The position numbers and the translations under genes are program-made. 64,000 bases of DNA from Pricia antarctica. GTDB lineage: Bacteria; Bacteroidota; Bacteroidia; Flavobacteriales; Flavobacteriaceae. Shown here piece by piece: positions 1 to 8,621 of this stretch; position 1 is the stretch's first letter, and the number at the start of each line of letters is the position of its first letter. The DNA is taken from positions 1 through 64,000 of the forward strand of contig NZ_FNAO01000010.1 of NCBI RefSeq assembly GCF_900101815.1, read 5' to 3'. The notes beneath the pieces are model-generated. The model was given only the letters and a program-made list of their open reading frames with translations. It was not told the DNA's origin and searched no databases.

Positions 1-32
1 TTCTCGAATTCCGTTTGTTCTTCTTTTCTCAT
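1..32 (-). CDS. Start of a gene running off the left edge (unidentified)
   Basis: An ATG on the minus strand opens a frame that reads MRKEEQTEFE before the window ends. It follows the relaxase gene on the same strand after about 76 bases, so it could be the next gene of the mobilization operon. Ten codons are too few to name a product, and a chance ORF is possible. The gap to the relaxase holds a near-perfect inverted repeat around 37-76 (CTGTCTGAATAAA and its complement with one extra T), which could be a terminator-like hairpin. Confidence 0.25.
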   Translation of the reverse strand, partial: MRKEEQTEFE

Positions 33-108
33 GGTTCTGTCTGAATAAAATTAATGATTAAAATTTATTTCAGACAGAGTTCAGTTTACACTCTCCCCTA
101 ATTTGGAT

Positions 109-2415
109 TTATATCGAAAGTCCCCTACCCTTGTATTTCGACCAATCCGTAAACTCGTCCTTGAACCCATTATAGACCTCTTCTGACTTCTTGCGGCTAC
201 TCCCTAATAAAGCACTGACGGCATACACGCCTTTCCGCAGCAAGCGGTTTTGTTGGATGCTAGTTCTTCGTTCGGATACTTCAACAATACTTTTCCGAAG
301 CCCATTGTCCATGTGGTGTTGCACCATCTCCTTATGTAGGTTCGGATAGGCTTTTTCATTGGTCAACATAAACGCCACCTTGTCGTACATCCCTCTTTCC
401 ATTAAATGTCCTACCCATAGGTTTTTAAGGTTGTTCCTGCCCTGTTCAGCAAGGTTGTTGATGACGGGGTATTGTTTCTTTAATGTTGTTGTTACATCGG
501 GAATTGAACCCAAATATTGGCTCGTCCTTTTTGGTAACGGGCAACTTGTTTTGTTGTCCGTGTAGATGGATTTGACCTCGAAGCCCTCCTCCCCTTTTAC
601 AAAATAGAACCCCTTAGCATTAAATAAGGCGATATAGTCCTTCGCGGATTTTTCAAAGGGGGTGTGCATCCGCTCGGCATTTTTTACGTAGGAACCCAAG
701 GCGACACTTTCATATTGTTTTTTGTAAACAGCGTTCATTTTTTCGTAGAGCTTAGGAAAAATCATCGGCAGGAAAATGGCCGATGCCGTTAGCTTGGGAC
801 TATTTTCGGAAGACTGTTCTGTCAACATTTCCAGCATCAAATGGTTTTGACGCACGAAACCCGAGGACACATAGCTCTCCATGGCGTCGGGAAAAGGCAG
901 TTTGTCCAACTTTACGGGTACGGTATGCTTGTGCGATTGGGCAAAGGACAATTGGTTATCATGATACTTCACCCCCAATGATTGGAACAAAAGACGGACG
1001 CTCCCCTGTTTCGTGCCGACATTGAAAACATCTTTTTTCAATACGTCGCGGATGAGTTTGAATTTATTTTCCAAGGTTTCCTTTTCCTTTCTGATTTCCA
1101 GTTGGTACAGCCGTTCCTTTACAATAGGGAATTGTTTTTTGATTGTTTCCCTGAACAGTACTTTTCGGTTATTTTGGATATAACGGTCAAGAAATAAATA
1201 GTTTTTGGATGCCGTTAGGTCAGTGAGAATATCCCCGAGGTTTTTGGTCCTGATATGTTCCGAAAGCAGTCCATCCTGTTTGGGGGATTTCAGATAGGAT
1301 GTCCGGAATGCCTCTCTTATCATTTTTTGGATCTCGAGTTTGAACTGCTTACTTTCGGTATCGATTTCCGTGGGTCGGTCGCCATTGCTGAAAATGTCCA
1401 AACGGTTTTGCATCCGGATTATCGGGCTTAGCTCCCTTTCCCGGAACACATATCTCGATTTGTCATAAATCGTGTATCCCAAGATGGTATCCTCTTTTTT
1501 GTCCAGTTTTATATCGATGTCCTGATACTCCTTTAGGACTTCCTCAAGGTCGTGCGGACGGATAGTCTTGAAAAGGGCGTAGGTAGTCTCTATTTGTTTC
1601 AACAGGCGTTTCCGGTGCATCGGCAACAACTTCGATTTGGAATGTGTATCGAAGACCTTTTGCAGTTTGGGGCCGCTCAACCCTCGGTGTACGGTCGAAC
1701 CGTTGATGAACCGGGTTCGGTAACCTTTTTGGTTGTTCAAACCGTAGGCAACACCGATTCTACCCGTTTCGTTCTTGGTGGTTCTCAGTTCGATATGATA
1801 GGGCCTGACCAGTTTTGCCAGTTCTTCGAAACTCCTCACCTTGTATTTTTGGTTGATGCCGTTCAGCACATCCTGTAGATAAAACTTCGTGCCTTGGGTG
1901 GCCTCCATACCGAACTGTAGTTCGGGCAACCTGTATAAGGGGAGTTGCCTTTCCTGTTTTGTTTTTGGCGATGGGGATGGGGCTAGGCCATACTTTTTTT
2001 CGAGATGTTGGTGCGTTGCGATGTTCCTGCGGTAACTGTTAAAGATTCCGAGCACTTTTCCATCTTCCTTTACGTTGGTCGTTACTATATGGACGTGCTC
2101 GTGTTTGGTGTCGGTATGCCTGACCACGACATAGGGCTGTTCCCCATAACCCATGTTGTCCATATATTCTTTGGAGATTTTTAGGAAAGTACCGTCATCA
2201 AGGTGTTCCCCGTGCGGAAGGTTCAGGCTGATATGGGCATAGCGGTTATTGGTGGCGTTGCGCTGTCCCTGAAAATGCAGTACGCTGCCGAAGAACTTTG
2301 GCGATATGCCTTGGGAAAATGTATTGCCGTAACCGAGTATCCGCATACCTTCCTTCCCGAAGACATAGTTCAATGTCCCCCTACAGGTTTCGCCATAAAC
2401 TAGCTGTCCTATCAT
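109..2415 (-). CDS. MOBP-type relaxase / mobilization nuclease
   Basis: This protein of 768 residues should nick oriT and pilot single-stranded DNA during conjugative mobilization. The relaxase domain fills about residues 1-150. It shows early tyrosines (Tyr7 and Tyr17) as candidate nucleophiles and a metal-binding histidine cluster in HTDTKHEHVHIV (His100, His105, His107, His109), the hallmark of the PF03432 relaxase family. The remaining 600 residues are basic and probably coiled, without a domain I recognise; that length is normal for Bacteroidota MobA/MobB-like proteins. The start overlaps the stop of the MobC-like gene by four bases (ATGA), so the two are probably translationally coupled. 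No type IV secretion or coupling-protein genes lie in the window, so the element would be mobilized by another one. The family call is firm; which element it belongs to is not visible. Confidence 0.9.
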   Translation of the reverse strand: MIGQLVYGETCRGTLNYVFGKEGMRILGYGNTFSQGISPKFFGSVLHFQGQRNATNNRYAHISLNLPHGEHLDDGTFLKISKEYMDNMGYGEQPYVVVRHTDTKHEHVHIVTTNVKEDGKVLGIFNSYRRNIATHQHLEKKYGLAPSPSPKTKQERQLPLYRLPELQFGMEATQGTKFYLQDVLNGINQKYKVRSFEELAKLVRPYHIELRTTKNETGRIGVAYGLNNQKGYRTRFINGSTVHRGLSGPKLQKVFDTHSKSKLLPMHRKRLLKQIETTYALFKTIRPHDLEEVLKEYQDIDIKLDKKEDTILGYTIYDKSRYVFRERELSPIIRMQNRLDIFSNGDRPTEIDTESKQFKLEIQKMIREAFRTSYLKSPKQDGLLSEHIRTKNLGDILTDLTASKNYLFLDRYIQNNRKVLFRETIKKQFPIVKERLYQLEIRKEKETLENKFKLIRDVLKKDVFNVGTKQGSVRLLFQSLGVKYHDNQLSFAQSHKHTVPVKLDKLPFPDAMESYVSSGFVRQNHLMLEMLTEQSSENSPKLTASAIFLPMIFPKLYEKMNAVYKKQYESVALGSYVKNAERMHTPFEKSAKDYIALFNAKGFYFVKGEEGFEVKSIYTDNKTSCPLPKRTSQYLGSIPDVTTTLKKQYPVINNLAEQGRNNLKNLWVGHLMERGMYDKVAFMLTNEKAYPNLHKEMVQHHMDNGLRKSIVEVSERRTSIQQNRLLRKGVYAVSALLGSSRKKSEEVYNGFKDEFTDWSKYKGRGLSI

Positions 2416-2798
2416 ATTGATCGTTCTTCCATCATAATCTTTATGAGCGCGTTCAGCAGTTCGTTCGTTTTTAGTATCTCGTTCTCCAAACTGCTGTTCG
2501 GACTTCTAAGGTTCTTATGGTGTGCGATCTTGACCAGTTGGTTGATGTTATTGCCGATCCTGTTGATGTTGTAGGCAAGGTTCGAGGGGTCGGGGAGCCT
2601 GTCCTTTTCTTCGGATTCCTTGTTCAACACCAATCTTCTTAGAAGGGGACTTATAACTCCCCTTTCGGAAATATCCAGATCAAAGGATTCGCAGATTTTT
2701 CCCAATCTTTCGTAGTCCGTATTGTTGAACCGCAGCATTACGTTATGGTACCGCTTCTTGTTTCCCAATCGTTTTCGGCCTCTTTTCCGTTGTTCCAT
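2412..2798 (-). CDS. MobC-like mobilization accessory protein
   Basis: A protein of 128 residues that probably binds DNA next to oriT and helps the relaxase melt or recognise the nick region. The N-terminus is very basic (KRGRKRLGNKKR) and is followed by a stretch compatible with a ribbon-helix-helix fold. The C-terminal half carries the typical MobC signature NINRIGNNINQLVKIAHH (PF05713-like). It precedes the relaxase with a four-base overlap, the usual order for Bacteroidota mobilization pairs. Upstream lies a gene-free stretch rich in inverted repeats, which is where oriT would be expected. Confidence 0.85.
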   Translation of the reverse strand: MEQRKRGRKRLGNKKRYHNVMLRFNNTDYERLGKICESFDLDISERGVISPLLRRLVLNKESEEKDRLPDPSNLAYNINRIGNNINQLVKIAHHKNLRSPNSSLENEILKTNELLNALIKIMMEERSI

Positions 2799-3347
2799 TT
2801 ACGTTGCTTTTTAAGCAAAACACTTCGCCAGAAGTAGACAATTCTAAGTAACTTAGAATCAAGCTTGCTATCCGTTTCACGGATAAATATAGGTAATCAT
2901 ATTTGAATATAAATAACTTATTATCAGCATTTTAAGTCTTAACACCATATGGGACCATGTGAGACTATATGGATACAAATAGGATATTTATCTGGTCCTA
3001 TTTGGTGTTAAGGAATCATGGAAATATCATTTTTTTTGTGGGTAGGGGGAGAAAAAGGGCAAGCGGCATTTCCGCCGCTTGCGTTTTGAGCGGTTCCGAG
3101 GGGGTCGAAAAACGTAGCCGGAAAGACGACCGAAAGCGGGCGGGCGAAGGTCGCCCGCTCGGGAGGAATGGAGGCGGAGGTTTTTCGACTTCCGCAGGAA
3201 CATGGCCGAACACATCGATAGCCAACTCTAAGATTTATAGTGCTGTTTTCCTTAGGGATAGACCTATTTTTTTGGGGTCTGTACTGGAATAGAATGGGGA
3301 AAGGGTATGGTACGAAGATTTTGAAATCCGGTCGTAAAAAGAAGATA
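2799..3347. other. Gene-free region with inverted repeats; candidate oriT
   Basis: No convincing gene lies here although several ORFs exist on both strands. Structure seen directly: an inverted repeat at 2841-2859 (ATTCTAAG / CTTAGAAT); a long interrupted inverted repeat with arms at 2938-2957 and 2993-3012 that matches at 18 of 20 positions; and two GC-rich hairpins, 3059-3067 with 3074-3082 (GCAAGCGGC / GCCGCTTGC) and 3140-3147 with 3151-3158 (GCGGGCGA / TCGCCCGC). The stretch 3045-3200 is far more GC-rich than its surroundings. A position upstream of mobC and relaxase makes it the best oriT candidate. The nick site cannot be assigned. Confidence 0.45.
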
Positions 3348-3629
3348 TTACTTGTCATCAAAAGTCTCTATGGCGTGTGCCTCAAGATATTCGTTGATGG
3401 AGTCCCGGTCATAGACGATGTGCTTTCTTTCGGGCTTTGAGAATCTGATTTTGCCTTCGTCCCGCAATTTCTGTAAGGTGGTAGGCGATTTTATCCTTAG
3501 CAACCGCATCGCTTCCTTTTTGCCGACCCACTTATCTCGGATAACTGATTCCATTTGGGATTTGACATACTTTATTACCCCATCTATTAGGGTGTGAAAA
3601 GCGTCTTCCTCGATACAGATTACGTTCAT
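3348..3629 (-). CDS. Excisionase-like helix-turn-helix protein
   Basis: A small protein of 93 residues when started at the ATG at 3629 (MNVICIEEDAF). A longer frame begins at 3680, but its first 17 residues look unrelated to the family. The C-terminal half has a MerR/excisionase-type winged helix (HTH_17): WVGKKEAMRLLRIKSPTTLQ, then LRDEGKIRFSK and YDRDSINEYLE. Such proteins are common near integrases and mobilization genes of Bacteroidota, where they act as excision factors or small regulators. It lies upstream of the mobilization pair on the same strand, separated by the candidate oriT region. The HTH class is clear; the biological role is inferred from context. Confidence 0.75.
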   Translation of the reverse strand: MNVICIEEDAFHTLIDGVIKYVKSQMESVIRDKWVGKKEAMRLLRIKSPTTLQKLRDEGKIRFSKPERKHIVYDRDSINEYLEAHAIETFDDK

Positions 3630-3810
3630 AATTGCACCAATATAGTAAAAGGTTTCGGGTATTTCCGAATTTGAAAACACATGAAACTACATGAAAAGGA
3701 ATTGCGCGATGATGACGCTTAAGATGGGAACTTTAGACAAAAAAAAAGAAAGACTGGCACAAGTTCGACCAGACCAGTTGTCTGATTAGGTATCGCAAAT
3801 TGTAATCTCA

Positions 3811-3999
3811 TATGCTTTTAATGGAAAACATTTTTCAAAAAGCAGGCTATGCTGGAAAGTATTTTGCTCAAAAGAAGGGGTTAGGGTTTAATTGGAAAAC
3901 CACAAAAAGAATTATAATAGAAAATATTTTACTTAAAACAAATTATATTAGAAAATATTTTGCAATTTTGCTTTTAATTTAGTTATAGTGGAAAAAAAT
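3811..3999. promoter_or_regulatory. Repeated GAAAATATTTT-like motifs upstream of the Fic gene
   Basis: Six related motifs of the form (A/T)TAxT(A/G)GAAAATATTTTxC start their GG/AG near 3823, 3854, 3894, 3919, 3950 and 3990. The spacings are 31, 40, 25, 31 and 40 bases, so the three-motif unit occurs twice with an offset of 96. The best copies, at 3919 and 3950, contain the palindrome AAAATATTTT. The last copy overlaps the GTG start of the Fic gene. AbiEi-type antitoxins bind repeats in their own promoters, so autoregulation by the N-terminal domain of the downstream protein is a reasonable inference. The rest of 3630-3810 shows nothing notable. Confidence 0.45.
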
Positions 4000-5469
4000 A
4001 CGCCTTTACATCTGCAAGAGATCATCTATGGTTCGCCGGACTCGGTAACTTCCCGTAGGATATCGAAATGGGAGGACGAAGGTATCGTACGCAAAATTGC
4101 CCCAAGAATCTATACCTCGAACCTTCAGGAAACTCCGGCAGCTATTATACGCCGTAATCTATTTCCAATTCTTGGGAATTTATATCCACAGGCTATTTTA
4201 AGCCATCGATCCGCTTTCGAGTTCGCTCCAACGGCAAACGACCAAATCTTCGTGACCTATAAATACACTAAAAAAATACAGCTTCCGGGTATAACCATAC
4301 GTTTTATGGAAGGCTCAAAAGCAATCGAGGGCGACACTTCTTTCTCGGGGGCTTTAATGGTTTCGCAACGGGAACGCGCCTTGCTCGAAAACCTACAGGT
4401 TTCACGACAGACCGGTGCCGATTCCAAAACCCTTGCCTATCCCCAGATTGAGGAAAAACTGGAAAAGATAGTGCGCGTAAATGGAGAAGCGGAACTCAAC
4501 CAGGTACGCGATCGTGCAAGGGATATTTCCAAAGAACTAGGAATGGAAAAGGAGTTCGAAAAGCTTAACAAAATCATAAGTGCCCTTTTGACCATTCGAC
4601 CGGCAAAAGAATTGAAATCTCCCCTAGCGACAGCACGGGCAATCGGCAATCCGTTCGACCCGGCCCGTATACAATTATTCGAGCTGCTTTTTCGGGAGCT
4701 GAAACAACAAGAGTTCAGATACCGTGAGGAACAGAATACGAGTACGGAAGCCTATCGGAATTTTGGGTTCTATGAAAGTTACTTTTCCAACTATATCGAA
4801 GGAACGGTTTTTGAAATCAATGAAGCAAAGCAAGTAATCGCTACGCAACAGCCCTTACCTGCACGAAACGAAGATTCCCATGATGTGCTGGGAACATATC
4901 AATTGGTTTCTAACAAGCGGGAAATGAAAATAGTTTCGTACTCCGCTGAGAATTTTTTGGAAATTCTTCAGTATCGCCATGCTATCCTACTCAGCGCGCG
5001 CACCGATAAAAAACCAGGAAAATTCAAGGACAAGAACAATCAGGCAGGGTATACTTCCTTCGTGGATATGGAACTGGTACGAGGCACATTGTTACAAAGC
5101 TTTGACTTTTATAAGGCATTGACACATCCTTTTGCTAAAGCGGCCTATATGATGTTCGTCGTAAGCGAAGTACATCCTTTTTTGGATGGCAATGGCCGTA
5201 TCGCGCGCGTCATGATGAACGCCGAACTATCGACCGCCGATCAGACTAAAATAATTGTCCCCACCGTTTATCGTGAAGATTATTTAGGAGGGCTTCGTAG
5301 ATTGACAACAGACAACGACCCTAAAGTCTATATCAGAATGTTGGAACGCGCCCAAGCATTTAGCCATACGCTTTTGGGAAACGACATGGAGGCGATGGAA
5401 GTTGTTTTACGGGCAAGCAAAGCCTTTACCGAAAGCAATGAAGGGGTTTTGAAAATCGTCGATTCATAA
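3988..5469 (+). CDS. Fic-domain protein with AbiEi-like N-terminal domain
   Basis: A protein of 493 residues, probably an AMP-transferase of the Fic family acting on a cytoplasmic protein target. The core motif HPFLDGNGRIAR (His396 catalytic) is intact. A preceding SNYIEG (Ser267 to Gly272) matches the (S/T)xxxE(G/N) inhibitory helix, with Glu271 expected to block productive ATP binding, so the protein should be autoinhibited. Residues 1-150 resemble the winged-helix and following domain of AbiEi-type antitoxins: ISKWEDEGIVRKIAPRIY, then LSHRSAFEF. No signal peptide or membrane segment is present. The start is GTG; no ATG fits as well. It sits alone beside the mobilization module, downstream of a repeated operator-like array, and may be a single-chain toxin-antitoxin or defence gene. 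The Fic call is firm and the AbiEi-like call moderate. Confidence 0.85.
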   Translation: MEKNTPLHLQEIIYGSPDSVTSRRISKWEDEGIVRKIAPRIYTSNLQETPAAIIRRNLFPILGNLYPQAILSHRSAFEFAPTANDQIFVTYKYTKKIQLPGITIRFMEGSKAIEGDTSFSGALMVSQRERALLENLQVSRQTGADSKTLAYPQIEEKLEKIVRVNGEAELNQVRDRARDISKELGMEKEFEKLNKIISALLTIRPAKELKSPLATARAIGNPFDPARIQLFELLFRELKQQEFRYREEQNTSTEAYRNFGFYESYFSNYIEGTVFEINEAKQVIATQQPLPARNEDSHDVLGTYQLVSNKREMKIVSYSAENFLEILQYRHAILLSARTDKKPGKFKDKNNQAGYTSFVDMELVRGTLLQSFDFYKALTHPFAKAAYMMFVVSEVHPFLDGNGRIARVMMNAELSTADQTKIIVPTVYREDYLGGLRRLTTDNDPKVYIRMLERAQAFSHTLLGNDMEAMEVVLRASKAFTESNEGVLKIVDS

Positions 5470-5581
5470 TAGAATTTGGCTATTCTAAATTCGGAAAATC
5501 CCGAAAAGTGTGGGCAGCTAAACGCACGCGGTCAATTCTTCTTCGGTCGCTTGGTTTTTTGTCATCAAACTTAAAACGGAA

Positions 5582-6607
5582 ATTCCGAACAAAAAGAGAG
5601 GGACTTTAGAAAACCTAAGGGTCAAAATTTATAACCATAAGTTAGATTACACCGCTTATCAAGAAATCATCACAGACATAGTCAAAGGAGATTATTCCAA
5701 TATTCATTTATCAGCCTTTATTACGGCATGAGCGAGCGATAGGATGGATATCAATGAAATTGCAACGGATGTAATACTTTCCTCGGAACAAATAAAGAGG
5801 GTCTTCAACAAAGAAGACGGATGCTTTGTATGTGGCGACGCGGAACGTTTGTCCCCTGCGGATGATATCCTGATAAAGGTTGAAAAAGCCTTGGATATTG
5901 ATAGTGAAGGACAACTTATCGCATCGGTCTTATCCAAGAAAGCGGCGGCAGGTTCAAACCATGTCATCATAGATATGCCAGTTGGGGAGACCTAAAAAGT
6001 GCGCAGTAAGGAAACCGCTGAAAAGCTAAAAGAACACATCGAAGTAGTGGGTGAAAAAATAGGTCTAAAAACATCGGTGGTCATAACCGATGGTACACAA
6101 CCAGTTGGAAATGGCATTGGGCCCGTATTGGAAGCGATAGAAGTGTTGCATATTTTACGTGGGGATACAAAAGCTCCGGTAGACCTAAAGGAAAGGGCCT
6201 TACTGCTTGCGGGGAGACTATTGATATTTTCGGGAAAAGTTGCCGAAGGAAATGGAAATGAGACCGCTCGGGAACTCTTGGAATCTGGCAAGGTTTACAA
6301 AAAATTCATGGCCATTTGTAAAGCCCAAGGAAGATTTACAGAATCTAAGATCGCTGCATATAGCGACAAAGTACGTTCGGAAAATAAGGATACGCTCGTG
6401 CGAATAGACGATAGGAAAATTGCAAAGTTGGCCAAATTGTCCGGAGCGCCCGAATTCAAGGCGGCAGGAATACTATTGAATGTTCATTTGGGCGAAACCT
6501 TAAAGAAAGGCCACCTTTTATATACGGTCTATGCCGAAGCGGAGGGAGAACTAATCTATGCGATGGACTATTTGAAGGCTCATAAAGATGTGATGACCAT
6601 AATCTAG
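5582..6607 (+). pseudogene. Broken thymidine/AMP phosphorylase
   Basis: One reading frame holds an almost continuous match to the thymidine/AMP phosphorylase family, interrupted three ways. From about 5606 it reads LENLRVKIYNHK and NIHLSAFITA, then a TGA at 5729-5731 where the family has Cys. It resumes with ASDRMDINEIA and jumps straight to SSEQIKRVFNKEDGC, skipping roughly 60 residues that normally contain the glycine-rich KHxxGGxPGNRTT phosphate site. A TAA at 5993-5995 replaces the usual Ala in PVGETAKVRS. The final piece, 5999-6607, is intact to its stop (GTQPVGNGIGPVLEA). The N-terminal domain is also lost. The family converts nucleoside (mono)phosphates and phosphate to base plus sugar phosphate. 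With the catalytic loop deleted, no function is expected. The next gene encodes a truncated PRPP synthetase, a common partner. Confidence 0.85.
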
Positions 6608-6612
6608 ATAGA

Positions 6613-7302
6613 ATGAAAAACTTAGTTTTTTTTAGTCTACAGGGAAATGAAAAATTGAGTGACCGATTGGCCCTAAAAATGGGTGCCCAAAAGGGAAAGG
6701 CCACTTGTCGAAAGTTCCCGGACGGAGAGTCTTATATTCGGATTCATTCCCATATCAAGGACAAATCTGTTGTATTGGTCTGTACCCTTTACCGACCCGA
6801 TGAACAGTTTCTGCTACTTTACTTTTTATGCCAAACGGCCAAGTCTTTGGGTGCTAAAATTGTATGTTTGGCGGTACCTTATCTGGCCTATATGAGGCAA
6901 GACAAAGCCTTTAACCAGGGTGAAGGGATCACTGCACTGTATTTTGGCAAACTCATTTCCCAGTCTGTCGATAGCATCATAACCATTGACCCCCATCTTC
7001 ATAGAATAAGTTCACTTTCACAGGTGTACCAGATTCCGAATATTGTCATTCTTGCAGGTAAGGAAATTTCCGAATGGATTTTGCAAAATGTTGATCATCC
7101 AGTGCTCATTGGTCCGGATGCGGAAAGCAAGCAATGGGTGTCAGATGAAGCGAGAAAAACCAAGGCCCCTTACCTTGTACTTCAAAAAATAAAATCGGGC
7201 GACAATGAAGTAAAAGTCTCCATCCCAAAAGTTGGGCAATTAAATCTTTACCCCATACCTATAGCCCAGAGGTTTTCTGGTCAGATATTCCAAAAACCAT
7301 AG
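6613..7302 (+). pseudogene. prs: C-terminally truncated ribose-phosphate pyrophosphokinase
   Basis: The frame encodes 229 residues of a PRPP synthetase, which makes PRPP from ribose 5-phosphate and ATP. Family signatures are present: RKFPDGESYIRI, PYLAYMRQDKAF, DPHLHR and IGPDAESKQWV. After VSIPKVG the sequence departs from the family and ends about 60-70 residues early. The DDIxxTGGT loop that binds the ribose 5-phosphate is absent and I could not find it in another frame downstream. It is therefore probably inactive. It starts five bases after the broken phosphorylase, as in intact operons where the pair channels nucleotide-derived ribose. A hairpin at 7328-7348 (AGCGGTA / TACCGCT) follows and may mark a deletion scar or a weak terminator. 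Confidence 0.8.
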
Positions 7303-7352
7303 GGCAGATTGAAAAAATCTTAAGAGTAGCGGTATTCTCACTACCGCTTGTT

Positions 7353-7655
7353 ATGCGCTTTTCGCTGAACACAAAACTACAGTTAACTGGACTTGCTCTT
7401 TATATGGTAGGACTAGTGCTATATTTTTTATCATGGCTCTTGCAAAGGTATTTTCCAGAATTAGATTGGAGCAAGAGTGTATTTGGGTTTATCGCACCTG
7501 CTTACACGACGCTAATCTGGTTTGTAGGAATTGGTTTTGTTGGTAATAAGACGTTTGTGAAAATTCCATATATATCTTTACTCTATATTCTAATTTCGGT
7601 ATGTTTGGTGGTAGTTCATACCTTACGCGCCTACAAAGTCTACCATAAAATATAG
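7353..7655 (+). CDS. Small three-helix membrane protein
   Basis: A predicted protein of 100 residues with three hydrophobic segments at about residues 10-32, 42-62 and 72-92, with short basic or aromatic turns between. I do not recognise the family. It ends 14 bases before the DUF1003 gene and probably belongs to the same transcript. The ATG at 7353 follows directly on a hairpin at 7328-7348. A role in the membrane is all that can be said. Confidence 0.6.
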   Translation: MRFSLNTKLQLTGLALYMVGLVLYFLSWLLQRYFPELDWSKSVFGFIAPAYTTLIWFVGIGFVGNKTFVKIPYISLLYILISVCLVVVHTLRAYKVYHKI

Positions 7656-7669
7656 CAACTCATTTTATC

Positions 7670-8374
7670 ATGGAAAAAGAAATCTGCTTTATCACAAATA
7701 AGGAAATGCCATTGGATGAATTGGTGGCCGGCACCTCTATTACCACCCAAGTCGTAAAATTGATCAAACAGGAACATCCCGGATTTACAACGGATAAATT
7801 CATTTCAAGGGATGCTTTAAGTCATTACAGGAAAAAGTATTTGGAAGGTCTGATAAAAACAGAACATAAAGATTTGTCCAAACTGGATAAAGAAGTCCAT
7901 AAGGCTATAGAAAACAATCAATTGCTGTCTGAGAATATTGAACCCGAAATGGCATCGGAACTCACCGTGGGTCAAAAATTGGCAGATAAGATAGCCAGCT
8001 TCGGCGGTAGTTGGACGTTCATTATAATTTTCTTTTCATTCTTGTTTGTATGGATGATTGTCAACATTTGGTTACTGGCCACCAAACCTTTTGACCCCTA
8101 CCCCTTCATCTTACTCAATTTGATTCTATCTTGTTTGGCAGCGATTCAAGCACCTATCATCATGATGAGCCAAAACAGAAAGGAACAGAAAGACCGTTCA
8201 AGAAGTGAACATGACTATCAGGTGAATTTAAAGGCCGAACTAGAAATCCGATTATTGCACGAGAAATTGGATCATCTTATGATTCATCAAAATCAAAGAT
8301 TGCTCGACATTCAAGAGTTACAACTGGATTATCTGGAAGATTTAGTAAAGAAATATGGTACTCCAAAAAAGTGA
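7670..8374 (+). CDS. DUF1003 membrane protein
   Basis: A protein of 234 residues. The N-terminal 100 residues are soluble (ICFITNKEMPLDEL). The DUF1003 core follows: VGQKLADKIASFGGSWTFII, two membrane helices around residues 120-142 and 147-167 (PYPFILLNLILSCLAAIQAP), then MMSQNRKEQKDR and a charged C-terminal coiled coil (about residues 180-230). That order is diagnostic of the family, whose biochemical function is not established. The early CFITNKEMPLDELVAG stretch recalls a metal-knuckle-like leader seen in family members. Codon use resembles its neighbours. The gene is followed by about 240 bases in which I see no gene. Confidence 0.85.
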   Translation: MEKEICFITNKEMPLDELVAGTSITTQVVKLIKQEHPGFTTDKFISRDALSHYRKKYLEGLIKTEHKDLSKLDKEVHKAIENNQLLSENIEPEMASELTVGQKLADKIASFGGSWTFIIIFFSFLFVWMIVNIWLLATKPFDPYPFILLNLILSCLAAIQAPIIMMSQNRKEQKDRSRSEHDYQVNLKAELEIRLLHEKLDHLMIHQNQRLLDIQELQLDYLEDLVKKYGTPKK

Positions 8375-8621
8375 AATTAGTATTTCAAGGTCATTAAATA
8401 TTCCCCAAAAGAAAATTACCGGTAAACCTATTCATTCCCGTATGGCTAGGGATATTATATATGTCTTAGTTCTGTTTTAAATGCCAGAATTGCTTTTTGA
8501 AATATATTAAAAAGGGAGTAATCCTTGACAAAATCTGCTATTGCTAACTGACATAGGTCATTTTGGACCGCTATCACTTCATTTAACTTTGATTGAACAT
8601 TTTAATTGAAAGAATTTGAAA

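Noticed and set aside
2969-3361. Several ORFs of 60-117 codons on both strands in the GC-rich segment
   Set aside because: They overlap each other in many frames, have low-complexity Pro/Arg/Ser content and coincide with hairpins. They are by-products of GC-rich non-coding DNA.
5729-5731. TGA at a conserved Cys position of the phosphorylase, as for a selenocysteine codon
   Set aside because: The frame also has a TAA at 5993 and has lost the catalytic loop, so simple gene decay explains it; I saw no SECIS-like hairpin argument strong enough to keep the idea.
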